Positions 6,482 to 13,311 of a DNA stretch of 13,605 bases are shown in pieces (position 1 is the stretch's first letter; every line of letters starts with the position of its first letter). The notes below the pieces were generated by a model, which did not search any database, was not told where the DNA came from, and saw only the letters and a program-made list of their open reading frames with translations. The translations under genes and the position numbers were made by a program. The stretch lies in the NCBI GenBank assembly GCA_910579835.1, contig CAJTWQ010000049.1, forward strand, positions 1 through 13,605, written 5' to 3'. The stretch is from an uncultured Ruminococcus sp. (GTDB lineage Bacteria > Bacillota > Clostridia > Oscillospirales > Ruminococcaceae).

Positions 6482-7684
6482 TTACTCCATATCTAATATA
6501 ATTTTGGCACGATAATCCTTTTGTGCCGATGTAACCGTTTCCAATGCCAGACCGTAAACATCTGATGCCCTTACTTCAAGCTCCGTAAATCTTTCAGCGC
6601 TTTCATTCAGTTGTGAAAGCTTTGCAATGGATGTAGAATAGGGGATTTTCGTAAAGTTCTTTGCACGGGCAAGTATCTCCGCTCCGCGCTCGTTAAAAGC
6701 AAGAATTCTTCCATAAGCCGGAAGTCGCTTCATATCCTCTTTAGTGATTCCTATGAGAAGAGACAGCATGATTCTCCTGATGCGTGACATGGTGTATCTC
6801 TTGGTCTTGACTGTAAAGAAAAGCTCATCCAGAGAGCCTGCCATTCTTGCGCCGGATATTCTGTTTTCCAAACCTTGGCCCACATCGCTTATCTGGGCAA
6901 TTTCCTCGGCAGAGGTACTTCTAAGCTTGTAGAGCATTACCCTTTCAAGACGTTCAAGAGAGGCTGTTCCGCCGTTTTTTATAGCGTTGGCAATGGCGTT
7001 TGTCCAGAGCGGAGTAGTATATTCGCTTATAGCTGAAACACTATGGTCGGCAGCCAGGCGTTCACGCATAAACGACGCGCTTGCAAATCCGTTTTTCGCT
7101 GTTATTCCGTCGTGAAAAGCGTATGCTCTTCTGATAGTGAAAGGTTTTATAGATGATGTGAATTTTCTCAGGGCTCGGAGATATTCAATAGCAAGCATAT
7201 TATTCGGTGAAGAAATTATTTCTGCGGTTTCAGGTTCTGTTCCTTTAATAACAGAACTAAGCGCCCGCGGATAGGTATATCCTTTTTCCATGATACATCG
7301 TATATCGTCTCCGTGTGATATAGCGGTGCTCTTCACAGTTTCCAGAGCTTTCAGAAGCCTGTCCGTGTCGCCGCATTCGCTGCCGAATGAAAGCTCGTCT
7401 ACAGCACCGAGCGAATCAAGGAGATAGACCGCTCCTTCCGCAAATTTTTCCGCAGAAGAAAGACTGTACTGTACAGGAAGCTCTATCACAAGATCCGCTC
7501 CTGAACGTACGGCAAGACGTGCACGATCAAGCTTGTCCATGTAGGCTACGTCGCCGCGCTGAACGAAATTTCCGCTCATTACCGCAGCAATATGTGTTGT
7601 ACCGTTCTTTCTTGTCTCGCGGATGTGGTGAAGATGACCGTTATGAAACGGATTATATTCACAAATTATACCGCTTACTTTCAT
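6482..7684 (-). CDS. tmcAL: tRNA(Met) cytidine acetate ligase TmcAL
   Basis: A 400-residue protein of the YlbM/DUF795 nucleotidyltransferase family (about 415 residues in Bacillus). The N-terminus MKVSGIICEYNPFHNGH carries the HxGH-type nucleotide-binding motif at 14-17. MSGNFVQRGD (36-45), IELPVQYSLSSAEKFAEGAV and the segment SSPNNMLAIEYLRAL are also typical. TmcAL uses acetate and ATP to form acetyl-AMP and acetylates C34 in the wobble position of elongator tRNA-Met (ac4C), the Firmicutes alternative to TmcA. It is the first gene of the leftward operon. A clear AGAGG lies upstream of the ATG, but I could not find a convincing promoter in the AT-rich 192-base gap towards ackA. Proximity to acetate kinase may be coincidental, though both use acetate. 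Confidence 0.94.
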   Translation of the reverse strand: MKVSGIICEYNPFHNGHLHHIRETRKNGTTHIAAVMSGNFVQRGDVAYMDKLDRARLAVRSGADLVIELPVQYSLSSAEKFAEGAVYLLDSLGAVDELSFGSECGDTDRLLKALETVKSTAISHGDDIRCIMEKGYTYPRALSSVIKGTEPETAEIISSPNNMLAIEYLRALRKFTSSIKPFTIRRAYAFHDGITAKNGFASASFMRERLAADHSVSAISEYTTPLWTNAIANAIKNGGTASLERLERVMLYKLRSTSAEEIAQISDVGQGLENRISGARMAGSLDELFFTVKTKRYTMSRIRRIMLSLLIGITKEDMKRLPAYGRILAFNERGAEILARAKNFTKIPYSTSIAKLSQLNESAERFTELEVRASDVYGLALETVTSAQKDYRAKIILDME

Positions 7685-7811
7685 TTTACTACCTCTTTTC
7701 TAAAATTTCAATGATTTTTAAATACTTTTTACTTATTTTACAGAATTATTTCAAAAAAACGTGCTCTTTTGTAGATGTTTTCGCTGTTTTTATAAAGTTT
7801 ACAAAAAAGAC

Positions 7812-7839
7812 TTGCATTTCTTGGAAAATGGTATATAAT
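7812..7839 (+). promoter_or_regulatory. Sigma-A promoter of ackA
   Basis: TTGCAT (7812-7817) and a perfect TATAAT (7834-7839) are separated by 16 bases. Transcription would start near 7846, leaving a 5' leader of about 30 bases with AGAAAGGA (7860-7867) about ten bases before the ATG at 7877. Confidence 0.8.
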
Positions 7840-7876
7840 AGAATATGGAAATATATCTCAGAAAGGAATTTTTTAA

Positions 7877-9076
7877 ATGATTATTTTAGTTGTTAATGCA
7901 GGAAGCTCTTCGCTCAAATATCAGCTCATCAATATGAATGATGAAAGCGTTATAGCCAAGGGAAATTGTGACAGAATCGGTATCGACGGACATATCGCCC
8001 ACAAGACAAGCGACGGCAGAGAGCTTAACGCCGACTGTTCTTTTCCTACGCACACCGAAGCGTTTATGAAGCTTGTTGAAGCTCTTACAACAGGCGATGC
8101 CAAGGTAATTGACAGCATGGACGAAATATCCGCTGTAGGACACAGAATAGTACAGGGAGCTGATATTTTCGATAAATCCGTTCTTGTTACCGATGAAATT
8201 ATAGACAAGATTGATGAGCTCCGTGAGCTGGCTCCTGTTCATAACCACGCCCATGCTCTTGCTCTCAGAGCCTGCAAGAGCGTTATTCCGGAAGGAGTTC
8301 CGCAGGTTGTTGTATTTGATACGGCTTTTCATCAGACAATGCCGCCCAAGGCTTATATGTTTGGTTTGCCCTACGAGGATTATGAACAGCTCCATGTAAG
8401 AAAGTACGGTTTCCATGGTACTTCTCATAGATTTGTTTCTGCTGCTCTGGCTGAAGCTATGGGCAGGGACATAAAGGATCTTAAAATCGTTTCATGCCAT
8501 CTGGGCAACGGCTCTTCTATTACCGCGGTAGACGGAGGCAGATCTGTTGATACATCTATGGGATTTACTCCTCTTGACGGCGTTGTTATGGGAACCCGTT
8601 CAGGAGCTGTTGATCCGTCAGCTGTTACTTTTGTAGCAGACAAGCATCATTTTACGCCTGCGCAGATGAGCGATTATATGAATAAAAAATCAGGATTCCT
8701 CGGAGTTTCCGGTGTTGGTTCCGATAACCGTGACATTACTGACGCTGCCGCTCACGGCAACGAGAGAGCAAAGCTTGTATCAGAAATGCTTATTTATGAG
8801 ATTAAAAAGTACATCGGCTCATATGCAGCCGCAATGAACGGACTTGATGCAGTTCTCTTTACAGGCGGTATAGGCGAAAATGCTTATGACGTAAGGGAAC
8901 AGGTATGTGAGAATATGGAATTCTTCGGTATCAAGCTTGACAAAGAAGTAAACGACGGTCTCAGAGGAAAGCTCACAAAGATCTCTGCTGCTGATTCCAA
9001 GGTTGAAGTATGGGTAGTTCCGACAAATGAGGAACTTCTTATTGCAAGAGATACGCTTGCACTTATTTCAAAGTAA
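7877..9076 (+). CDS. ackA: Acetate kinase
   Basis: A 399-residue, full-length acetate kinase of the ASKHA fold. It interconverts acetyl phosphate plus ADP with acetate plus ATP in the cytoplasm, the energy-yielding step of acetate fermentation. Visible family residues include Asn7 in VNAGSSSLKYQL, Arg90 in VGHRIVQG, Asp148 in VVFDTAFHQTMP, His180 in YGFHGTSH, the phosphate-binding LGNGSS loop (209-214), Arg241 in GTRSGAVDP, the FTGGIGENA motif and Glu385 in PTNEELLIARD. Codon use is that of a well-expressed gene. It has its own promoter and a strong terminator directly after it, so it is monocistronic here. The usual partner pta is not next to it. Confidence 0.98.
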   Translation: MIILVVNAGSSSLKYQLINMNDESVIAKGNCDRIGIDGHIAHKTSDGRELNADCSFPTHTEAFMKLVEALTTGDAKVIDSMDEISAVGHRIVQGADIFDKSVLVTDEIIDKIDELRELAPVHNHAHALALRACKSVIPEGVPQVVVFDTAFHQTMPPKAYMFGLPYEDYEQLHVRKYGFHGTSHRFVSAALAEAMGRDIKDLKIVSCHLGNGSSITAVDGGRSVDTSMGFTPLDGVVMGTRSGAVDPSAVTFVADKHHFTPAQMSDYMNKKSGFLGVSGVGSDNRDITDAAAHGNERAKLVSEMLIYEIKKYIGSYAAAMNGLDAVLFTGGIGENAYDVREQVCENMEFFGIKLDKEVNDGLRGKLTKISAADSKVEVWVVPTNEELLIARDTLALISK

Positions 9077-9101
9077 TATCAACTGATTATCTTAAAAATT
9101 C

Positions 9102-9129
9102 TCCCTCCCTTATGCGGAGGGATTTTTTT
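9102..9129 (+). terminator. Terminator of ackA, probably bidirectional
   Basis: The stem TCCCTCC (9102-9108) pairs with GGAGGGA (9116-9122) around a 7-base loop and is followed by seven Ts (9123-9129). On the minus strand the same hairpin is followed by GAATTTTT (complement of 9094-9101), so it may also end leftward transcripts coming from the dCMP deaminase gene, which has no closer terminator. Confidence 0.88.
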
Positions 9130-9283
9130 ACATTTATGTATTATTCTGTGCCGGCTGGAAATAATATACCAAGGCGTATTTGAAAACTCGGCATGCTTGA
9201 AAAATGCACGAAAAACGTAGGATTTCAGGAACAAATACACAGACATACGCCATAAACACCACATGCAATGGGAGGGCGGAAAT

Positions 9284-9457
9284 GTGAAAAAACTGATAAA
9301 AATATTAGCCATAGCCGCCGTGCTGAGTTATGCAGGATTTTTCGGAGAAAAATATAGACTTACGCTGCCGCCCTTATCAGATTTCATAGACTGCGCCGGA
9401 GAAATAACCGATTCTGTTTTACAGCTGGGCAAAAAAATATACTTTGGGACAGATTAA
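9284..9457 (+). CDS. Small single-pass membrane or secreted protein, unknown
   Basis: A 57-residue protein if started at GTG 9284, which has a strong GGGAGG (9270-9275) eight bases upstream. An in-frame ATG at 9263 lies upstream of that site and has no ribosome binding site, so GTG is preferred. The N-terminus, MKKLIKILAIAAVLSYAGFF after initiation, is a classic signal-anchor: two lysines, then about 15 hydrophobic residues. The remaining 37 residues are polar, contain one cysteine (Cys37) and end in KKIYFGTD. I do not recognise a family. It could be a small membrane protein or a secreted peptide. Its stop overlaps the stop of the convergent dCMP deaminase gene. The gene call rests on the ribosome binding site and signal-like N-terminus rather than homology. 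Confidence 0.6.
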   Translation: MKKLIKILAIAAVLSYAGFFGEKYRLTLPPLSDFIDCAGEITDSVLQLGKKIYFGTD

Positions 9458-9936
9458 AGAGTTATCATTAACTTTTTTCCGCTTGGCTCATAAGGATCTA
9501 CAGACACGCCGCATCGTTCAAAAAGCATATGCGCTGCCTTTGTGCTTTCTGTATTGGCATATTTATTACTGTAATATACGACTCTTTTTATTCCCGACTG
9601 AATTATGGCCTTTGCACATTCATTGCACGGAAAAAGCGTAACATAAACAGTGCATCCGCTTAGATTGCCGATATTGCTGTTGAGTATAGCGTTAAGCTCC
9701 GCATGGCAAACAAAGGGATATTTTGTATCAAGTGAACTTTTCCCTTCTCTTGCCCATGGCATATCGTCGTCACAGCATCCCGTCGGCATTCCGTTATATC
9801 CTACAGAAACAATTTTATTATCTGAATTGACAATGCATGCTCCGACTTGAGTGGAATTATCCTTGCTTCTCTCCGCTGACAGCATGGCTATTCCCATGAA
9901 ATATTCATCCCAGCTTATATAATCGGTTCTTTTCAT
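9454..9936 (-). CDS. dCMP deaminase (ComEB-like)
   Basis: A 160-residue zinc-dependent cytidine deaminase-fold protein. The catalytic HAE motif is at 78-80 (CHAELNAIL) and the zinc-binding PCNEC at 103-107 (LFPCNECAKAI), with the upstream STQVGACIV (28-36) and GYNGMPTG (46-53) characteristic of deoxycytidylate deaminases. The reaction is dCMP to dUMP, feeding thymidylate synthesis in the cytoplasm. Length fits the bacterial family (150-190 residues). The gene has AGAGG before its ATG and a near-ideal promoter at 9969-9997, and it is monocistronic. Its 3' end interlocks with the convergent small membrane protein gene. A related tRNA or other deaminase is unlikely given the insertion between GYNGMPTG and the HAE motif. 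Confidence 0.92.
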   Translation of the reverse strand: MKRTDYISWDEYFMGIAMLSAERSKDNSTQVGACIVNSDNKIVSVGYNGMPTGCCDDDMPWAREGKSSLDTKYPFVCHAELNAILNSNIGNLSGCTVYVTLFPCNECAKAIIQSGIKRVVYYSNKYANTESTKAAHMLFERCGVSVDPYEPSGKKLMITL

Positions 9937-9968
9937 AAATTACCTCTTTTCTTTATTTTGTTATATAC

Positions 9969-9997
9969 ATTATAACATGAAATAAAATATAATGCAA
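9969..9997 (-). promoter_or_regulatory. Sigma-A promoter of the dCMP deaminase gene
   Basis: On the minus strand, TTGCAT (complement of 9992-9997) and a perfect TATAAT (complement of 9969-9974) are 17 bases apart. The start point would be near 9962, giving a leader of about 26 bases with AGAGG. Confidence 0.82.
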
Positions 9998-10191
9998 TAG
10001 CTGTCGAATTTTTTCCGCAGAGATCAATTTTTTAATTATTTCAGAATCTTGTGCAGGGAATCCTGCTCCTGCATAAAAAATATTATTCCTTTGGAAAAAT
10101 ATTACTGCAGCGTTGAAAACAAGGCGAACTCTCTGTTCTGTTATCGTTTCCTTTAACAACGCTATTAGCCGCTTCTTAATAAATTTCCCTC

Positions 10192-10220
10192 TTGCTTTTT
10201 TTACAGTAATGTAGTATAAT
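10192..10220 (+). promoter_or_regulatory. Sigma-A promoter of lon-engB
   Basis: TTGCTT (10192-10197) and a perfect TATAAT (10215-10220) are separated by 17 bases. The expected start near 10227 leaves a leader of about 67 bases, which begins with the hairpin at 10229-10259. Confidence 0.8.
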
Positions 10221-10228
10221 AATAGAAT

Positions 10229-10263
10229 AACTGCATCGCTTCATAAGGATATTGCAGTTTTTT
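10229..10263 (+). promoter_or_regulatory. Leader hairpin with T-run, possible attenuator of lon
   Basis: AACTGCA (10229-10235) pairs with TGCAGTT (10253-10259) around a 17-base loop that can form an inner CTT/AAG stem, and a run of Ts continues to 10263. The hairpin would form at the very 5' end of the lon transcript. It resembles a weak intrinsic terminator placed between promoter and gene, or a 5' stabilising stem. The stem is only 7 bp with three G-C pairs, so termination would be partial at best. Confidence 0.4.
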
Positions 10264-10293
10264 GACCTAAATATATAGAAATGTGGTGATTTT

Positions 10294-12639
10294 TTGGAGC
10301 AAGTTGTTAAAAACAGCAAAAATACCGAGAATGATAATATATTCTATACAATTACCATGAGAGGTTTGGTAGCATTTCCGAAGATGGTTCTTCATTTTGA
10401 TGTTTCACGGGATAAATCCTACAGTGCAGTCGAACATGCCGTCAAGGAAGGCAAGAAGATCTTTCTGATAACGCAGCATGAGGCGTACGTTGATAATCCA
10501 AAGGCATCGGATCTCTATAAAGTGGGAGTTGTAGCGGAAATTAGACAGGTGCTCAAGCTTCCGGATCATATGATGAAAGTGCTGGTAGAGGGAGTTTACA
10601 AGGCAAATCTCGTCAGACTGATCGATGGCGGTGATGTTCTTAAGGCCGAGGTAAAGCGCACCCCCACATATTCGCGTATAAAATATGATGAGGTGGAGGC
10701 GCAGGCTCTTGTACGTTCTGTCAAGGATGTTTTTGAGCGTTATTCTTCGTATTTCCCGAAAATGCCGAATGAGCTGCTGGCTTCCGTCATGACTCAGGAT
10801 AACCCGGTAAAGCTGTTTGAGGCCGTAGCTTTCAACAGCCCGCTCAACTACAGGGATAAGCAGACTCTGCTGGAGGAGTCAAATGTAATTAATAAGCTGT
10901 CGGTTCTTTTTGCTTGTCTTACATCGGAAACGGAGATCCTTGAACTTGAGAGCCTTATTAATGAGCAGACGAAAAACAGCATTGATAAGGGACAGCGTGA
11001 ATTTTACCTTCGTGAGCAGATGAGGGTTATTCAGGAGCAGTTGGGAGAGACGGACAGCGACGATGCTTTTAACTACATAACCGATATTATGGGGCTTAAA
11101 ATTGATGAGAAGAGCCGTGAAAAGCTTCTGAAAGAAGCTGACAAGCTTTCTAAGCTTCCGCCGGCGTCGCAGGAATCGTTCGTTATTAAGAATTATCTTG
11201 ATACCGTTATCGACCTGCCGTGGGGAATTTATTCTAAGGCAAGGCTGTCTCTTGATAAGGCGGAGGATGTATTAGAAAAGGAACATTACGGACTGAAAAA
11301 GGTCAAGGAGCGTATTCTTGAATTTCTGGCAGTCCATATGCTGAATCCGGAGATAAAGGGACAAATAATTTGCCTGGCGGGACCTCCCGGAATCGGAAAA
11401 ACTTCTATTGCAAAGTCGGTTGCAAAAGCTATGGGACGCAAATATGCCCGTGTTTCACTGGGCGGAGTTCGGGATGAAGCTGATATAAGAGGTCACAGAA
11501 AAACTTACGTGGGAGCTATGCCGGGACGTATAATAACGGCGCTCTCTCAGGCAGGAACGGCAAATCCGCTTATTCTTTTTGACGAGATCGACAAGCTTTG
11601 CAGCGATATAAAGGGAGATCCATCTTCGGCTATGCTTGAGGTGCTGGACAGTGAGCAGAACAATGCTTTTCGCGATCACTTTATTGAGGTGCCGTTTGAC
11701 CTGAGCAAAGCGGTCTTTCTTACTACAGCCAACGATGTTTCGGCTATTCCTGCACCGCTGCTTGACCGAATGGAGGTTATTGAGCTGCCAAGTTATACGG
11801 CAGAGGAGAAGTTCCATATTGCAAAGGATCATCTTATCCCAAAGCAGCTTAAAGAGCATGGCCTTAAAGCGTCACAGCTAAAAATTGCGGACGAGGCAGT
11901 GCATGATATTATACAATGCTATACAAAGGAGGCAGGCGTCCGCAGTCTTGAGAGGAAAATTGCTTCGATCTGCCGCAAATCAGCCAAAAGAATTGCTTCC
12001 GGACAGGCTAAAAGGATTACCGTAAAGTCTAAGGATCTTGGCGTTATGCTGGGAATACGCAGATATACTGATGATCTTTCTCAGAAAGAGAATAAAACCG
12101 GAGTTGTTAACGGTCTTGCGTGGACATCGGTGGGCGGCGTGATTATGCCTATGGAGGTGCTTGTGCTAAAAGGAACAGGCAAAACAGAGGTTACCGGATC
12201 GCTGGGCGAGGTTATGAAAGAAAGCGCTAAGCTTGCAGTAAGTTATGTGCGGAGCGTTTCGGACAAATATGGAATAAACTCCGATTTTTATAAGGAAAAC
12301 GACATTCATATCCATGCTCCTGAGGGCGCTGTTCCAAAAGACGGTCCCTCCGCCGGCGTTACCATGACAACGGCTTTGATATCGGCTCTGTCGGGACTGC
12401 CTGTCCGTGCAGATGTGGCTATGACGGGAGAAATAACTCTTCATGGCAGGGTGCTGCCTATAGGAGGCCTGAGGGAAAAGACTATGGCGGCATACAAGGC
12501 TGGAATACGGACGGTTATCATTCCGGCATCCAATAAAGCCGATCTGGAGGAAACCGAGGCAGTCGTAAGGGAGTCTCTTAATTTTGTTTTTGCAGAAGAT
12601 CTTGGAGACGTACTTGATACGGCTCTTATCAGGCAGTAG
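10294..12639 (+). CDS. lon: ATP-dependent protease Lon (LonA type)
   Basis: A 781-residue, full-length LonA. In order it has the N-terminal substrate-binding domain (about 15-215, starting with TITMRGLVAFPKMVLHFDV), a coiled-coil helical region with REFYLREQMRVIQEQLGE, and the AAA+ module with Walker A GPPGIGKTS (363-371, Lys369) and Walker B LILFDEID (Asp430, Glu431). The C-terminal protease domain carries the Ser-Lys dyad: Ser686 in PKDGPSAG and Lys729 in IGGLREKT. It degrades misfolded and regulatory proteins in the cytoplasm. The start is TTG, supported by GGTGAT (10285-10290) just upstream; the first in-frame ATG is residue 23, already inside the conserved domain. engB follows ten bases after the stop, an operon arrangement known in many Firmicutes. 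Confidence 0.98.
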   Translation: MEQVVKNSKNTENDNIFYTITMRGLVAFPKMVLHFDVSRDKSYSAVEHAVKEGKKIFLITQHEAYVDNPKASDLYKVGVVAEIRQVLKLPDHMMKVLVEGVYKANLVRLIDGGDVLKAEVKRTPTYSRIKYDEVEAQALVRSVKDVFERYSSYFPKMPNELLASVMTQDNPVKLFEAVAFNSPLNYRDKQTLLEESNVINKLSVLFACLTSETEILELESLINEQTKNSIDKGQREFYLREQMRVIQEQLGETDSDDAFNYITDIMGLKIDEKSREKLLKEADKLSKLPPASQESFVIKNYLDTVIDLPWGIYSKARLSLDKAEDVLEKEHYGLKKVKERILEFLAVHMLNPEIKGQIICLAGPPGIGKTSIAKSVAKAMGRKYARVSLGGVRDEADIRGHRKTYVGAMPGRIITALSQAGTANPLILFDEIDKLCSDIKGDPSSAMLEVLDSEQNNAFRDHFIEVPFDLSKAVFLTTANDVSAIPAPLLDRMEVIELPSYTAEEKFHIAKDHLIPKQLKEHGLKASQLKIADEAVHDIIQCYTKEAGVRSLERKIASICRKSAKRIASGQAKRITVKSKDLGVMLGIRRYTDDLSQKENKTGVVNGLAWTSVGGVIMPMEVLVLKGTGKTEVTGSLGEVMKESAKLAVSYVRSVSDKYGINSDFYKENDIHIHAPEGAVPKDGPSAGVTMTTALISALSGLPVRADVAMTGEITLHGRVLPIGGLREKTMAAYKAGIRTVIIPASNKADLEETEAVVRESLNFVFAEDLGDVLDTALIRQ

Positions 12640-12649
12640 GGAGGTCGCG

Positions 12650-13258
12650 GTGAAGCTGAACTATAATAAGGCGGAGTTTACCGCTTCATACGGTAGGTTT
12701 TCCCAAATTCCGCCTCCGGAGCGGGTTGAAATAGCTTTTGCCGGTCACTCAAACGTAGGAAAATCTACTCTTATCAATAAGCTTTTCAACCGTCGTAATC
12801 TGGCGAGAGTAAGCTCCGTGCCAGGCAAAACGGCAACTATTAATTTCTACGGGCTGGATAATATTTTCTTTGTTGATCTTCCGGGATACGGCTATGCAAA
12901 GGTGGCGAAATCCGAGAAAGAGCGTTGGTCAGGACTGATCGGCGGTTATCTTGGTTCAGACAGGGACATACGGCTGGTGTTTATGCTGGTGGATATGCGC
13001 CATGCCCCTACAAGGGACGATGTACAGATGATAAACTACCTGATAGATACGGAAATGCCTTTTGTATTAGTGCTGACCAAGGCGGACAAGCTCAAAAGAA
13101 CAGAGCGTGAAAAGCGTATGGAAGCTTTTAAGACAGAAATTCCCTGTTTTGAAGATATTCACAGCGTGCCCTTTTCCTCTGTGACGTTTGAGGGGGTCGA
13201 GGAACTGAGAGAAATCGTTGAAGATATTATTTCCGAGGACGAGGAAATAGAAAAATAA
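12650..13258 (+). CDS. engB: Ribosome biogenesis GTPase EngB (YsxC/YihA)
   Basis: A 202-residue TRAFAC-class GTPase. Visible GTPase motifs are G1 GHSNVGKS (32-39), the G2 region GKTATINF (59-66), G3 DLPGYG (76-81), G4 TKAD (143-146) and a G5-like SSV near the C-terminus. The N-terminal AEFTASYGRFSQIPPPERVEIAFAGHSN region is typical. EngB binds the large ribosomal subunit and is needed for its assembly. The GTG start at 12650 is chosen because GGGAGG (12639-12644) precedes it by five bases and family proteins begin near this point. A longer frame into lon up to 12584 has no support. The C-terminal tail is highly acidic (EDIISEDEEIEK). Cotranscribed with lon. Confidence 0.96.
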   Translation: MKLNYNKAEFTASYGRFSQIPPPERVEIAFAGHSNVGKSTLINKLFNRRNLARVSSVPGKTATINFYGLDNIFFVDLPGYGYAKVAKSEKERWSGLIGGYLGSDRDIRLVFMLVDMRHAPTRDDVQMINYLIDTEMPFVLVLTKADKLKRTEREKRMEAFKTEIPCFEDIHSVPFSSVTFEGVEELREIVEDIISEDEEIEK

Positions 13259-13311
13259 TACTGTAAATATATAATGGTGGGATAAATAATTAATACTAAG
13301 GTCGTGAAAAT

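Larger units (their letters stand above)
9937..10293. other. Divergent intergenic region, dCMP deaminase / lon
   Basis: These 357 bases hold the leftward deaminase promoter (9969-9997), the rightward lon promoter (10192-10220) and the lon leader hairpin (10229-10263). The roughly 190 bases between the promoters contain a compact GCAGG-GAAT-CCTGC hairpin (10053-10066) but no gene that I can support. Confidence 0.7.

Noticed and set aside
7685..7811. A minus-strand promoter for tmcAL (TTGAAA followed 17 bases later by TAAAAA)
   Set aside because: The -10 match is poor and the whole gap is AT-rich, so several equally weak matches exist.
9079..9312. A minus-strand 77-codon frame over the ackA terminator and the small protein gene
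   Set aside because: It crosses the terminator hairpin and the inverted repeats, has no ribosome binding site that I can see and no recognisable protein features.
9953..10240. A minus-strand open frame of about 95 codons between the dCMP deaminase gene and lon, rich in Ile, Leu and Lys
   Set aside because: It has no ATG or GTG, only a TTG at 10159 without a good ribosome binding site, and it overlaps both divergent promoters. AT-rich sequence explains its composition. It could be a gene remnant, but I cannot support that.
12584..12649. A 22-residue extension of EngB inside lon
   Set aside because: It would lie fully within lon coding sequence, lacks a ribosome binding site and has no family support. 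The GTG at 12650 has GGGAGG.
13270..13275. TATAAT in front of lysA as a separate promoter
   Set aside because: No -35 element lies 16-18 bases upstream (the sequence there is ATAGAA) and there is no extended -10 TG. A promoter is possible but unsupported.
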